Shown one piece after another: positions 1-8,408 of a stretch of 64,000 bases of DNA. Position 1 is the first letter of the stretch, and each line of letters opens with the position of its first letter. The position numbers and the translations under genes are program-made. The notes under the pieces were generated by a model. It saw only the letters and a list, made by a program, of their open reading frames with translations, was not told where the DNA came from and did no database searches. Source of the DNA: Anaerovibrio slackiae (GTDB taxonomy: Bacteria > Bacillota > Negativicutes > Selenomonadales > Selenomonadaceae); contig NZ_VUNR01000010.1 in the NCBI RefSeq assembly GCF_009695585.1, positions 1 through 64,000 on the forward strand, given 5' to 3'.

Positions 1-26
1 AACTGTTTGTCATGTTGTTTAGCCAT
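1..26 (-). CDS. Start of an unidentified gene, cut by the window edge
   Basis: Only eight codons (MAKQHDKQ) are inside the window, so the product cannot be named. The start is supported by a strong ribosome binding site, AGGAGGA on the minus strand at 34-40, seven bases before the ATG. It follows the radical-SAM gene in the same direction after about 78 bases and may be the next member of the same accessory cassette. Confidence 0.55.
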
Positions 27-47
27 TCTGAAATCCTCCTCAAGATA

Positions 48-64
48 GGTACATATATTGTACC
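48..64. promoter_or_regulatory. Palindrome upstream of the window-edge gene
   Basis: GGTACATATATTGTACC has perfect 5-bp arms around an AT-rich centre. It lies between the radical-SAM stop and the next start, where a promoter for the next gene would be expected. It could be an operator or a small hairpin. No regulator is identified. Confidence 0.3.
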
Positions 65-104
65 ATGTCATGAACTTATTTAGGATTTCTCATTTTGACT
101 TGTA

Positions 105-1055
105 CTATTTATATTCTAACTCCAAGTTATTTCTCAAATTTCTAATAGCAATCTCATAATAATTTGGTGCTACATATTTTGCTCCTTTTATAAAGCCGAC
201 TTCTTTTATTTCATCTATGATAGCATCAAAATCTTTAGATGCAAAGACATTATTATCCAACAATAACAAATGTCTTTTTTCTCCGAAACGCTCCCTTGTA
301 TCTTGTATTCGATTCAATAAAGGAATGTGAGATTTATATTCAGGTTCAAGTTTTGGCACAACACAGAATGCACAGTGATTAACACAGCCTCTTGTCATGT
401 AACCATAGTATCCATCATGTTCAGGATAAACATAATCTATCTCTTCCAATATAGAATAGTCTAATGGTAATTGCTCTATGATGATATCGTTGTCATCAAG
501 CTCTCCACCTTTGTCCAATAATCCTACGATAGGTTTGATGCCTGTTTCTTTTTCAATCTCTTCTGGGACAACAGAAGCGGCAATACCACCAACAAAAACT
601 TGACTTTCATCTTTACAAAACTGTTTGTAGTAATTTATCGCATCTACGGTTTTCTGCCAATAGAAGGTAAACAAAGTTGTTATGCAAACTCTATCCCACT
701 GTGGGTATTGCAAATACTTTTTCTGATGAAAATATTTTCTATATGCTTCCAGTGTTCTTTTTACTAGAGGATATTGAGAATATTTTAATAAACTGTCTAA
801 TTTCTGCTGCCCACCTTTTGTAATGTATTCTACAAGTTCGTCCCAAAGAGTGTTCCACCTTACTGTTGGCTCATTGTTGTTTAAATTTTCCAACAGTAAC
901 TTCATGGTTTCATTAATGGCAAAATCTTTATCTGTACCCTTGTAAAAAACTACTTCGTCCCCAAGCATTCTGTGATAAGTCGCCAATTTCATAAGACTTA
1001 ATGGTGGATATTTATTTTTATAGTTTGGTTCTATAAGTAGTATTTTACGTTTCAT
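105..1055 (-). CDS. Radical-SAM protein, apparently C-terminally short
   Basis: 316 aa. The N-terminus (KRKILLIEPNYKNKYPPLSL) resembles the start of B12-binding-type radical-SAM proteins. A CxxxCxxC iron-sulfur motif is at C224, C228 and C231 (TRGCVNHCAFC), which would ligate the 4Fe-4S cluster that cleaves S-adenosylmethionine. Only about 85 residues follow the motif, whereas a full radical-SAM barrel usually needs around 200, so the protein looks truncated or atypical. The start overlaps the stop of the upstream GHKL ATPase gene by 4 bases (ATGA), indicating translational coupling. The substrate is unknown. The AT-rich codon use matches the rest of the 1-8.3 kb island. Family call is fairly safe; role is not. 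Confidence 0.7.
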   Translation of the reverse strand: MKRKILLIEPNYKNKYPPLSLMKLATYHRMLGDEVVFYKGTDKDFAINETMKLLLENLNNNEPTVRWNTLWDELVEYITKGGQQKLDSLLKYSQYPLVKRTLEAYRKYFHQKKYLQYPQWDRVCITTLFTFYWQKTVDAINYYKQFCKDESQVFVGGIAASVVPEEIEKETGIKPIVGLLDKGGELDDNDIIIEQLPLDYSILEEIDYVYPEHDGYYGYMTRGCVNHCAFCVVPKLEPEYKSHIPLLNRIQDTRERFGEKRHLLLLDNNVFASKDFDAIIDEIKEVGFIKGAKYVAPNYYEIAIRNLRNNLELEYK

Positions 1056-2746
1056 CTGTTGTTCTTTAGCTCCTCATGTATTTTTCTTACCAAATCTGTT
1101 GCTTCTTCCGCAATCATATTTTTGTAAATTACATCATAAATTCTTGAAATGATTTTTCTTGTCTTTTTATCATAACAAGAAAGTTCTTCTGTTAAATATT
1201 TAGTTTTTTCTTTTTTATCTGTTGGTTGTGTAGTTGTGTATTTTTTTGAAGGATGTGTAGCTTTTGTAGCATTAGTAGTTGTGGTAGGATTTTCAGTTTC
1301 AGTAGAAGTATTTGTTTCATTGATAGTCTTGTAGGAACCAAAAGCTTCTTCAACTTTATCCATATCTACATTTTTGTCGCTCTTTATGGCATTGACAATT
1401 TTGGCTACGGCAGAGTTCTTATCTTTATTAGCTTTCGTGTTATACTTTTTTATTGTAGCTAACCCTTCCTTGGCTTTTTCTTTTGCTTTAGCCAATTCAG
1501 CTTCCATTTGGTTTTTGTTTTCAGGTGAAATAAATCTGGTTTGTAAACTTTCATTATACTTTTCTTGTAACTTTTCAGCTTTATCAATGTTGTTATAGCT
1601 ACTATTGATTTCACTACCGGCTTTATAAAGTTTTGACAAGCCTTTAAAATACTCTCTTAACGCATCTTCCAATTCTCTAACTTCTATTGTTTCATTAAAA
1701 TAATCTCTGCGGGCATTAGGACGCAACTTTGGCGAAATCGTATGAATTTCTCCCATAAAGTAACTGTTGCCTCTAGTTTCTTTAAAAAATTTTACCAAAG
1801 TAGTTTTATCGCCAATCTGAATATTAAACTGTCTTAATCTCAACCCTTTGTAAGGATTGCCCATATCGTTTATTGCCCCCTTGAAGGAAGAAATAGCATA
1901 CCAAATCCAAGCAATGGGGTTTCCTTTAGTGTCATATATGATATCGGTCTGTACGCCTTTTATGTCATCTAATCTCTTTTTTTCTTTGCCTGCCATCTTG
2001 TAAATGGCATTAGGATATTCTTTGGAAATATAGTTCAATTCACCATCTTGTCTTCTGATGCCTATATCATAACAATGAATAGGTGGAACTTCTTCATTGT
2101 TTTTTACAAAATTGTAAATTTCACTTCTGAATAGAAATGTTTTCTTAAAATCAACAGGGGCAACTTCTGAAATATACTGCTTTATATCCTTATAGTCAAG
2201 TAATTTATCATTTCCTTCTGTAATTCCAAGCATTTGAACTTCAAAGTAATGAGCATCTTCATCTGCTTCTTTTGCTTCATAAGTAATAATTTCGTCTAAA
2301 ATAGCTTCTGCTGACATATGATTTTTAGAATCCCAAAAGATTTCCTGTAGCCTTTTTGCGTTCCAAATCATTGTGGTTTCTACTTTTTCTCCACGGAAAC
2401 TTGTAATAAATCTAAGTTCATTACAATAACCAATGCCACCTAATCTGCCAATACCTCTAAAACCTTTATTTTGTCCCTGTACTTTTTCAGAATCAGCAAC
2501 GTCACCCAGGCGTTTTTCTACTTCTTTTACAGAAATACCATTAGCGTTATCTCTTATAAAAATATTACGTTTTTTTTCATCTATGGTAATGATAACTTCT
2601 AATTTTTCATCAGGAAAAGAGTTCTTCTCTTTAGCAACATCTATTTGGTCACAACTATTTTGCAAATACTCTCTGTAAACAATTCGTGAATCATCATACA
2701 TTGCCTGTGTCAGATTTTCCAAGACACCTTTGCCAATCTTGCTCAT
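1052..2746 (-). CDS. GHKL-type (MORC/Hsp90-like) ATPase
   Basis: 564 aa. The N-terminal 110 residues carry the Bergerat ATP-binding fold: N-box REYLQNSCDQID (E26, N30, D33), G1 box RDNANG (66-70), and a glycine-rich lid GFRGIGRLGGIGYC (95-108). This is the nucleotide-binding arrangement of Hsp90, MutL and MORC proteins rather than a sensor kinase; no His-kinase dimerisation domain is seen. The C-terminal part is charged and includes a low-complexity Thr/Asn stretch near residue 480. It lies 17 bases after the HerA-like gene and overlaps the radical-SAM gene by 4 bases, so these form one transcription unit. By analogy such ATPases act as DNA or protein clamps. A defence or DNA-repair role is an inference from its partners. 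Confidence 0.8.
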   Translation of the reverse strand: MSKIGKGVLENLTQAMYDDSRIVYREYLQNSCDQIDVAKEKNSFPDEKLEVIITIDEKKRNIFIRDNANGISVKEVEKRLGDVADSEKVQGQNKGFRGIGRLGGIGYCNELRFITSFRGEKVETTMIWNAKRLQEIFWDSKNHMSAEAILDEIITYEAKEADEDAHYFEVQMLGITEGNDKLLDYKDIKQYISEVAPVDFKKTFLFRSEIYNFVKNNEEVPPIHCYDIGIRRQDGELNYISKEYPNAIYKMAGKEKKRLDDIKGVQTDIIYDTKGNPIAWIWYAISSFKGAINDMGNPYKGLRLRQFNIQIGDKTTLVKFFKETRGNSYFMGEIHTISPKLRPNARRDYFNETIEVRELEDALREYFKGLSKLYKAGSEINSSYNNIDKAEKLQEKYNESLQTRFISPENKNQMEAELAKAKEKAKEGLATIKKYNTKANKDKNSAVAKIVNAIKSDKNVDMDKVEEAFGSYKTINETNTSTETENPTTTTNATKATHPSKKYTTTQPTDKKEKTKYLTEELSCYDKKTRKIISRIYDVIYKNMIAEEATDLVRKIHEELKNNR

Positions 2747-2763
2747 AAATATCTCTCCATCTT

Positions 2764-4473
2764 TTATTTAAACTGCTTGTAAATAGGTTCAGGGAATCGT
2801 ATTTTTAATAAAGAGTTAAAACAGAAACTTTGAATCATATATTGTCCTGGCTCTAAACGTGTCATCATGTTTTGATAAACCTTTGGTATATACTTGTAGT
2901 TTGACTTGGAAACTTCAATAGCGTTTGTCCTTCCATAAGCGAAAGAACCGCAGTTGCCTGAAACCCTATTGTGGATAGCACTCATAAACTGCTCTGCTCC
3001 GAACAAAACTACGCCTAAAGAACGGCCACGTTCTGCTACCTCTAAAATCTGGCGGCAAATAGGTGAATTTTTAGCACCTTCGGAAGGTGCATATTTGTTA
3101 AGCTCGTCCATAAAGATTATGATTCGAGAAGGTGGCTTTTTGCCATCCTTTGGTTCAGGTTTTACGCTAAGCTGATAATCCATAATTTCTCTAACTGTTG
3201 TACCGAAGACGAATGCTTGCATATCAGAATCGAGTTTTGCTATGTCAATTACATAAACATCATTAGCGTTAATGTTTTTTATCATATCGCCAATACGAGC
3301 TTCTCCATCTTGGGTTGAACCAAACAGAACATTATTAGAGATAGATTTTTTTATTAAACGATAGAATTTACGCCATGATAATACCGGAATTTCTTTATCC
3401 TTCTTGCTTGAACCTCCACCTGCTTCCTGCATGGATTCAACTTCATTTATGAAGCGGTGCCATTCTTGAATGTTTTTAAAACCACCCTGACCACTAATAA
3501 TGTAGTTAATAATGGAATCAATTGTCTGATTTGGGTCATCAATGTTAGAAAACATCATATCTAAGTTTTGTTTGTCTTTGTTGTAATCAAACTTGTACTC
3601 AAATGCCTTTTTCTGTGATTTTTGCCTTTTCAATCTTTCAGGTGGTACAAAGCTGTTTTTATGGTTATGGTCAGATGCAGGATAGAGGTAAGTTACGTTT
3701 TTAAATGCCTCTTGCGTTAAACCAAGATTTTCATACTTTTTCAAAACAGTTTTTCTGTCGCACATGCTTTGCTTAAAGTCATTCATTTCATCTATTGCCA
3801 AAAGGTCATTTCCTTTTACGTTAAAAGCAACAATTGCTACGCCGTTACTATCTTCATCTTCATCATCAATAGTATTTTCTGCATCAGCAATATATTTGTC
3901 CTGGATAGCTTTTAACAGAAACATAGCATAGGATGTTTTGGCAGCTAAGCCTGAAATGCCGCTAATATTCAAATGAGCCCCTTCTGGTCCAATCAAGAAG
4001 TCGGCACTCAAATGAACAGGTAAAATCTCTTTTTTGCCATGATTATCTTTATCGTGTACTTCCAAATAACCACATACAATAGGATTCTTTACTTTATTTA
4101 AGCCTAAAGCGGTGATAATTTCATCCTTGTTAGCCAAATATACCTTTGAGTTACTGATGACAGGAGAATCTATATTATGTGAATTTCCTACAACTTTTAC
4201 TTTGACATAGTTCATACCAATTCGATAAGTAGAATCTTCAATTTCTGTATCACCAAAGTCATTGGAAATAAAACTGCTCAAAAAGCTTGCGGAGTCAGTA
4301 ATATGAGAAATTTCTTCAATAACACCATAAGTTGTACTGTCATTTAAATGTTTAACTTTCACAACATCAAATGGGCGTAAAATGGTTTCAGGTTGTGTCC
4401 AAAAGTGAAAACTATCTATTGTAGTAGGAACTTTTTCTGTGGCAATAACTTTACCGATTGGTTTGTTTGGCAT
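2764..4473 (-). CDS. HerA-like DNA-translocase ATPase
   Basis: 569 aa. An N-terminal HAS-barrel-like region of about 150 residues is followed by a P-loop with variant sequence GISGLAAKT (172-180). A Walker B segment IIIFMDELNKYAP lies near residue 450, followed by ERGRSLGVVLFGAEQF, which matches the sensor/arginine region of the HerA-FtsK superfamily. HerA forms hexamers that pump DNA and normally partners the NurA nuclease. Here the gene lies 15 bases after the C-terminal half of a NurA-like gene. The first P-loop glycine context is unusual (LAAKT instead of SGKS/T) but keeps the Lys-Thr. Likely first intact gene of the cassette downstream of the IS insertion, so its expression may depend on the IS or a new promoter. 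Confidence 0.8.
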   Translation of the reverse strand: MPNKPIGKVIATEKVPTTIDSFHFWTQPETILRPFDVVKVKHLNDSTTYGVIEEISHITDSASFLSSFISNDFGDTEIEDSTYRIGMNYVKVKVVGNSHNIDSPVISNSKVYLANKDEIITALGLNKVKNPIVCGYLEVHDKDNHGKKEILPVHLSADFLIGPEGAHLNISGISGLAAKTSYAMFLLKAIQDKYIADAENTIDDEDEDSNGVAIVAFNVKGNDLLAIDEMNDFKQSMCDRKTVLKKYENLGLTQEAFKNVTYLYPASDHNHKNSFVPPERLKRQKSQKKAFEYKFDYNKDKQNLDMMFSNIDDPNQTIDSIINYIISGQGGFKNIQEWHRFINEVESMQEAGGGSSKKDKEIPVLSWRKFYRLIKKSISNNVLFGSTQDGEARIGDMIKNINANDVYVIDIAKLDSDMQAFVFGTTVREIMDYQLSVKPEPKDGKKPPSRIIIFMDELNKYAPSEGAKNSPICRQILEVAERGRSLGVVLFGAEQFMSAIHNRVSGNCGSFAYGRTNAIEVSKSNYKYIPKVYQNMMTRLEPGQYMIQSFCFNSLLKIRFPEPIYKQFK

Positions 4474-4488
4474 AACTATTCTCTCCCC

Positions 4489-5325
4489 TTAAAACAGTTT
4501 TAAAAAAGTATCATTAAAAATGTATTTACTTTTAGCAAATAATTCTGTCACATATACAGGATACAAGTGATTTGCCCATCTGCCATCTTTGCCATAAGCA
4601 ACAGGGTTTCTTTCCAACAAAAGCCATGCAGAAATTCTGTCTATAATCTCTGAATCTATGCCATCTTGTTTTTCATCTTCCTGAATAAGTTTTTCGATTT
4701 TTACAATACCATCGAAAACATTTTTTGTATATTTGCTATCTCTAAGTCTTAAATACCAAACACAGAAAGATACTCCTTCACCTGAAATTTTAGAGCGGTA
4801 ACAATAAGCAGGTGTTCTTTCGTTCTTTTTCAATCCTGCAACAATGCTGGAATTTGTACCTCCGCCCTTCACTTGACACATAGTTGGATTAAACGATTTA
4901 GAAACTCCAATAACATATTGGTACGCATTTTTCATTTTGGCATCCGTCAAATCCATACTTCTGTTATTGGTTGCCTTATATTCCAAGGAGCCATCTTTGA
5001 TTAAATACGCATCATCTCTTATTTTTCCCTCTTTTACTAATTTTAAAACTGCTTTTTTCTCTTGTTCAATCATATAATCTTGAATTTTTGCAATTCCTTT
5101 ATTTTCAAACTTTTCGCCCCTATCAAGATTATAGAGAAGGATATCGTCTAATTTTAAATTTCTCTTTGTTAAGTTTGTACTTTGGTTCAGTTTTCCTAAA
5201 AGTTTGGTTGCTTCGATATCTTTGTTAAACTCACTCGTATAATAAGTTTTGTAAGCAAGATATCCGCCTTGTATGCAAAACTTATTTTTCTTTTTACAAC
5301 TAAATATTTTTCTATGAAATTGGAT
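4489..5325 (-). pseudogene. C-terminal half of a NurA-like nuclease gene, split by IS110
   Basis: An open frame runs leftward from about 5334, but the first ATG is only at 5073. Residues upstream of that Met (for example KLDDILLYNLDRGEKFENKG) read as genuine protein, so the true start is missing. The half carries a second DGS-type acidic motif (AYLIKDGSLEYK), as expected for the C-terminal metal-binding part of NurA. The matching N-terminal half lies on the other side of the IS at 6943-7410, same strand. The last IS base against the gene is about 5326, within roughly 10 bases. Whether an internal start at 5073 makes a 194-aa fragment is unknown. Confidence 0.7.
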
Positions 5326-5394
5326 TTCCTGATGCTACAATAATCAAAGAGATTATGCGGCAAAGGCAACGTCTTTCACTCCTCGCAGCATCTT

Positions 5395-5545
5395 TGTATG
5401 ACTGCTTAATTAGCTTGACGCCTGCCTTAATCGTCAAATACTGCTTACACAGGTGTTGCAGCCCTGGGCGAGAGCACTACCAGCAAGCATTACTCTCACA
5501 GGTGACTGCTTATTAGCGAGGGTGCAGTCAGCGATTAAGATCAGG
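5395..5545 (+). ncRNA. Candidate IS110 bridge RNA region
   Basis: The non-coding left end contains two hairpins: TTGACG (5415-5420) pairing with CGTCAA (5432-5437), and TGACTGC (5503-5509) pairing with GCAGTCA (5524-5530) around a 14-base loop. A near-repeat GACTGCTTAATTAGC / GACTGCTTATTAGC occurs at 5400-5414 and 5504-5517. IS110-group elements are known to express a structured bridge RNA from the left end, with loops that pair with target and donor DNA. Position and structure fit; which loop is which was not resolved, and ends of the RNA are a guess. Confidence 0.45.
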
Positions 5546-5593
5546 ATAATCCTTGCCCATCATCCATCACTAGCCGGAAAGGTGGTGTTTACT

Positions 5594-6877
5594 TTGAAGA
5601 AGGCGGATCTTCTTTCTACTCTATTTGTCGGTATTGACATCAGCTCAAGGGAAAATGTTGTGGCCCTCATGGACTTTGAATCCACTAAGCCAATTGCATC
5701 TTTTGCAGTGCCCAATAATGAGCCAGGTGCCGAGAAAATGGCTAAGAAAATATCAGAGTTTTTTACACCTGAAAGTGGTCTTCGTAGACTTGTAATCAGC
5801 TTGGAATCTACATCCTTTTATGGAGTGCATATCGCCAATTACTTGTCTACATGCCGCATCCTTATGCCATTTCACACCGAAGTGTACTGTTTAAATCCTA
5901 AAAGTATTGCCAACTACAAGAAGTCCTATATTGGGCTTGGCAAAAACGACTACGTTGATGCATTCATCATTGCCGACTTTGCCCGTGTTGGCAGGATTAC
6001 TACTAAACCATGGCGCGGTTGCCAGTATCTCGCTTTGCAAAGGCTGACACGCCATCGCCTTCATCTGGTCAAAGCCCTTACAAGGGAAAAGACCTACATG
6101 CTCTCTAATATATTCCTCAAGTTCAGCGAATTTACCATGCTGGATGCAGAGGAGCAGCCATTCTCCAATGAGTTCGGAGCTACAGCATCTGCGGTTCTTA
6201 CCGAATTCCTCTCTACTGAAGAGATTGTTGACATGCCTATGGAAAAGCTTGTTGAATTCATCTGCGAGAAAGGCCGCAATAGATTTACAGATCCTCAGAA
6301 AACAGCCAATCTCTTGCAGGCAGCTGCAAGAAATTCCTATCGTCTGGATAAGTGTCTGTATGAGCCTCTTACAGTCGCAATCGCCTCATCCTTCACCATG
6401 ATCTCTACATACAATGCGGAAATCAAGAAGGTTAATAAGGCTATCGAAACAACCATTAAAGGGCTCAATCCAAATGCTTTCCTGTCGCTCCAGTCTATCC
6501 CTGGCGTTGGCCCGGTTATGGCTGCAGGAATCATGGCTGAAATCGGAGACATACACATTTTTAAATCTCAGGAATCGTTAGCCAAGTATGCTGGCCTGGT
6601 ATGGCGTGAAAACCAATCCGGTCAGTTCAAAGCTGATGATACACCCATGAGCAAGGCCGGTAACTCCTATCTTAGATATTATCTACTGGAAGCGACCAGC
6701 CATATTAGAATCCATTGCCCCGAATACGGGGAATATTACTCCAAGAAATACGCTGAGGTGAAAACCCATCAGCATAAACGTGCACTCGCTCTCACAGCTC
6801 GTAAAGCCATAAAGTTGATTTTTGGATTGCTGGCCAGGAATCAGCTCTACTCCAGAAACAGAGTAGGCCAAGCATAA
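5594..6877 (+). CDS. IS110-family transposase (DEDD/serine recombinase)
   Basis: 427 aa from a TTG start, chosen because GGAAAGGTGG lies at 5576-5585 about eight bases upstream; GTG codons at 5582 and 5585 are alternatives. The long in-frame extension to 5453 overlaps the candidate bridge RNA and looks non-coding. The N-terminal RuvC-like domain shows the family's acidic residues (VGIDIS, SLESTSFYG, KNDYVDAFIIADF). The C-terminal Transposase_20 part shows SIPGVGPVMAAGI and SKAGNSYLRYYL with the catalytic-type serine. The gene appears intact, so the element may still be active. Confidence 0.9.
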   Translation: MKKADLLSTLFVGIDISSRENVVALMDFESTKPIASFAVPNNEPGAEKMAKKISEFFTPESGLRRLVISLESTSFYGVHIANYLSTCRILMPFHTEVYCLNPKSIANYKKSYIGLGKNDYVDAFIIADFARVGRITTKPWRGCQYLALQRLTRHRLHLVKALTREKTYMLSNIFLKFSEFTMLDAEEQPFSNEFGATASAVLTEFLSTEEIVDMPMEKLVEFICEKGRNRFTDPQKTANLLQAAARNSYRLDKCLYEPLTVAIASSFTMISTYNAEIKKVNKAIETTIKGLNPNAFLSLQSIPGVGPVMAAGIMAEIGDIHIFKSQESLAKYAGLVWRENQSGQFKADDTPMSKAGNSYLRYYLLEATSHIRIHCPEYGEYYSKKYAEVKTHQHKRALALTARKAIKLIFGLLARNQLYSRNRVGQA

Positions 6878-6942
6878 TATTTACAAACATGCCTTTGGGA
6901 TTTTTGCTTATAATCCTGAAGGTTTGTTAAGTGCACTTTATT

Positions 6943-7410
6943 TCAAGAATTTGCTTCAAAAACTTTTGAGAAAACCTGTTGACATATTACCAGGTTGCTA
7001 ACAATGGCACCGGTCGGAATACAAATAACAAGTTTTCGTTCAAAAAACTCTGTCATCATTTTTTTATTAACACGTTTGCAACAGCTAATACCTACTTGTC
7101 CTGCCAATATTGGATAGACATTTTCTCTTAAAGCTATATCATCAATTTTGTAAGTGTGCCTTGACCCATCTAAAAAGTATTTGAACCATGACTCTTCTTG
7201 AGAATTCCGAAGTATTTCTACCAACCCTGTCAAATCTTTTGCCTTTTTTATATGCTCTGATTCGCCATATTCTTCCCATTCTACTTCCTGGTCAGAATCA
7301 TATTCTACTACTGAATTATTTTGAGTATCATAACAAAACTTGTGTGATTGATACCTCTTGCTATGAAGCTTTTTGGTGGCTTCTATAAATGTGTCCATAA
7401 CTCCATTCAT
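6943..7410 (-). pseudogene. N-terminal half of the NurA-like nuclease gene
   Basis: The open frame encodes 155 aa. It has a DGS motif (KYFLDGSRHTYKID, D81) followed by PILAGQVGISCC, which fits the N-terminal catalytic region of NurA 5'-3' nucleases that work with HerA. The frame ends at 6943 just inside the IS (last residues FEANS). The remainder of the protein continues at about 5325 on the far side. The ATG at 7410 has only a weak upstream purine stretch; a Met at residue 5 is an alternative. Naming rests on the two DGS motifs plus the adjacent HerA-like gene. Confidence 0.65.
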
Positions 7411-7861
7411 GTTCTGTGCCCCTTATATCCTATATATGTTCTTAGGTAAAAAGCTATAATAGACTTTTTTATTGTACTAACTCAATGATAATTTTAACAC
7501 GATTGCTTTGTAAGGTCACTTAATTTTTATTCTATGAAAAAATTTTTTCAGTAAAACTATGGGAAGTGTCAGTTTTTCTGTTGATGGCTTTACAGAAGTT
7601 ACGACATAAAAAGATTATAATTCGCCATCGACAGTTATCTTTATCTTATTAGTAGTACGTAGCAGTCAGATAGCATTTAGTGCTACGTGAGAGAGTATTT
7701 TTTAGCCTATAATAAGTTTATTATCTGGGTGATTTGGTTTATAATATTGACGTGAGAGCTTTGGAACGGTGCGGATTAGCTTACTGCAAAGAATATAGAT
7801 GAGGACATCGACTGTTGCAGGAAATAAGGAATTATTAGCTGTTAAAGAATGGGAATGAATA
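7411..7861. other. AT-rich intergenic region between divergent genes
   Basis: 450 bases without a convincing gene. The only clear structure is a perfect 8-bp inverted repeat, ACGTAGCA (7657-7664) and TGCTACGT (7681-7688), with a 16-base loop and a T-run shortly after (7697-7702), so it could be a weak terminator or an operator. Promoters for the leftward nuclease cassette and the rightward GIY-YIG gene should lie here. Confidence 0.4.
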
Positions 7862-8314
7862 ATGAGAAAACATACAATACGCATTAAATGGAGTTATCCA
7901 GTGCTTTTGGAGAATATCGATAATGCAAAGTTTAAGGAATATAATGGTGTATATGCGATTTCTCGTGTCTGGGGCGAGAAAACTTCTGAACCGCAGAAGG
8001 AGAAGCTTTTGTATATAGGCAAGACTGAGAGAAGCTTCGAACAGCGTATTTTTGAACATACCCAGTATAAACTGGCTGACAAGCGTGGAAATATGTATGT
8101 GCGTTTTGGTATTATACAGAATGAATTTCCCCCGGAGGTTTTGGATGACATTGAAAGTGCTTTGATATGTAGCTTACAGCCGGAATTGAATCGCTCCAAG
8201 ATAAAAGAGTACACATATAAGAGCGATTATTTTGTTTATATAATCAATGAAGGGTATAGAGGTGTCGATGTTATTGCCAAAGAGATTGATGCAAAGCTTC
8301 AATTTTATGAATAG
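7862..8314 (+). CDS. GIY-YIG-domain protein
   Basis: 150 aa. The GIY-YIG nuclease signatures are in order: GVYAIS (near residue 28), LLYIGKTERS, an arginine in EQRIFEH, the metal-binding-type glutamate in DDIESALI, and an asparagine in QPELN. The fold normally makes single-strand cuts in DNA using one metal ion. No extra DNA-binding domain is seen, so it is a stand-alone domain protein. Its AT-rich composition belongs to the upstream island, and it is the last gene before the GC-rich chromosome resumes. It could be part of the same defence or mobile cargo, or a lone selfish nuclease. Confidence 0.75.
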   Translation: MRKHTIRIKWSYPVLLENIDNAKFKEYNGVYAISRVWGEKTSEPQKEKLLYIGKTERSFEQRIFEHTQYKLADKRGNMYVRFGIIQNEFPPEVLDDIESALICSLQPELNRSKIKEYTYKSDYFVYIINEGYRGVDVIAKEIDAKLQFYE

Positions 8315-8408
8315 AGGTAAAATTCTGCGTAGATTTTAAGAATGCCTGTGATATGGATGGTGCACAGATGCTCCGGCATCGTATTAATAAAAGAAAAGGG
8401 GTGGCAAT

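Larger units (their letters stand above)
5326..6948 (+). mobile_element. IS110-family insertion sequence
   Basis: About 1.62 kb containing one transposase gene and about 270 bases of non-coding left end. The borders are inferred from where the NurA-like reading frame breaks on each side; AAATT-like bases occur at both junctions, and no long terminal inverted repeat or target duplication is obvious, as usual for this family. The element is oriented opposite to the gene it interrupts. The exact ends may be off by up to 10 bases, so I could not decide whether simple removal restores the reading frame. Confidence 0.75.

Noticed and set aside
5453-5593. N-terminal extension of the transposase ORF
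   Set aside because: Covers the hairpin-rich left end of the IS, and the residues do not look like the RuvC-domain start, which begins at LFVGIDIS.
7702-7884. 60-codon minus-strand ORF in the intergenic region
   Set aside because: No ribosome site, and it overlaps the start of the GIY-YIG gene.
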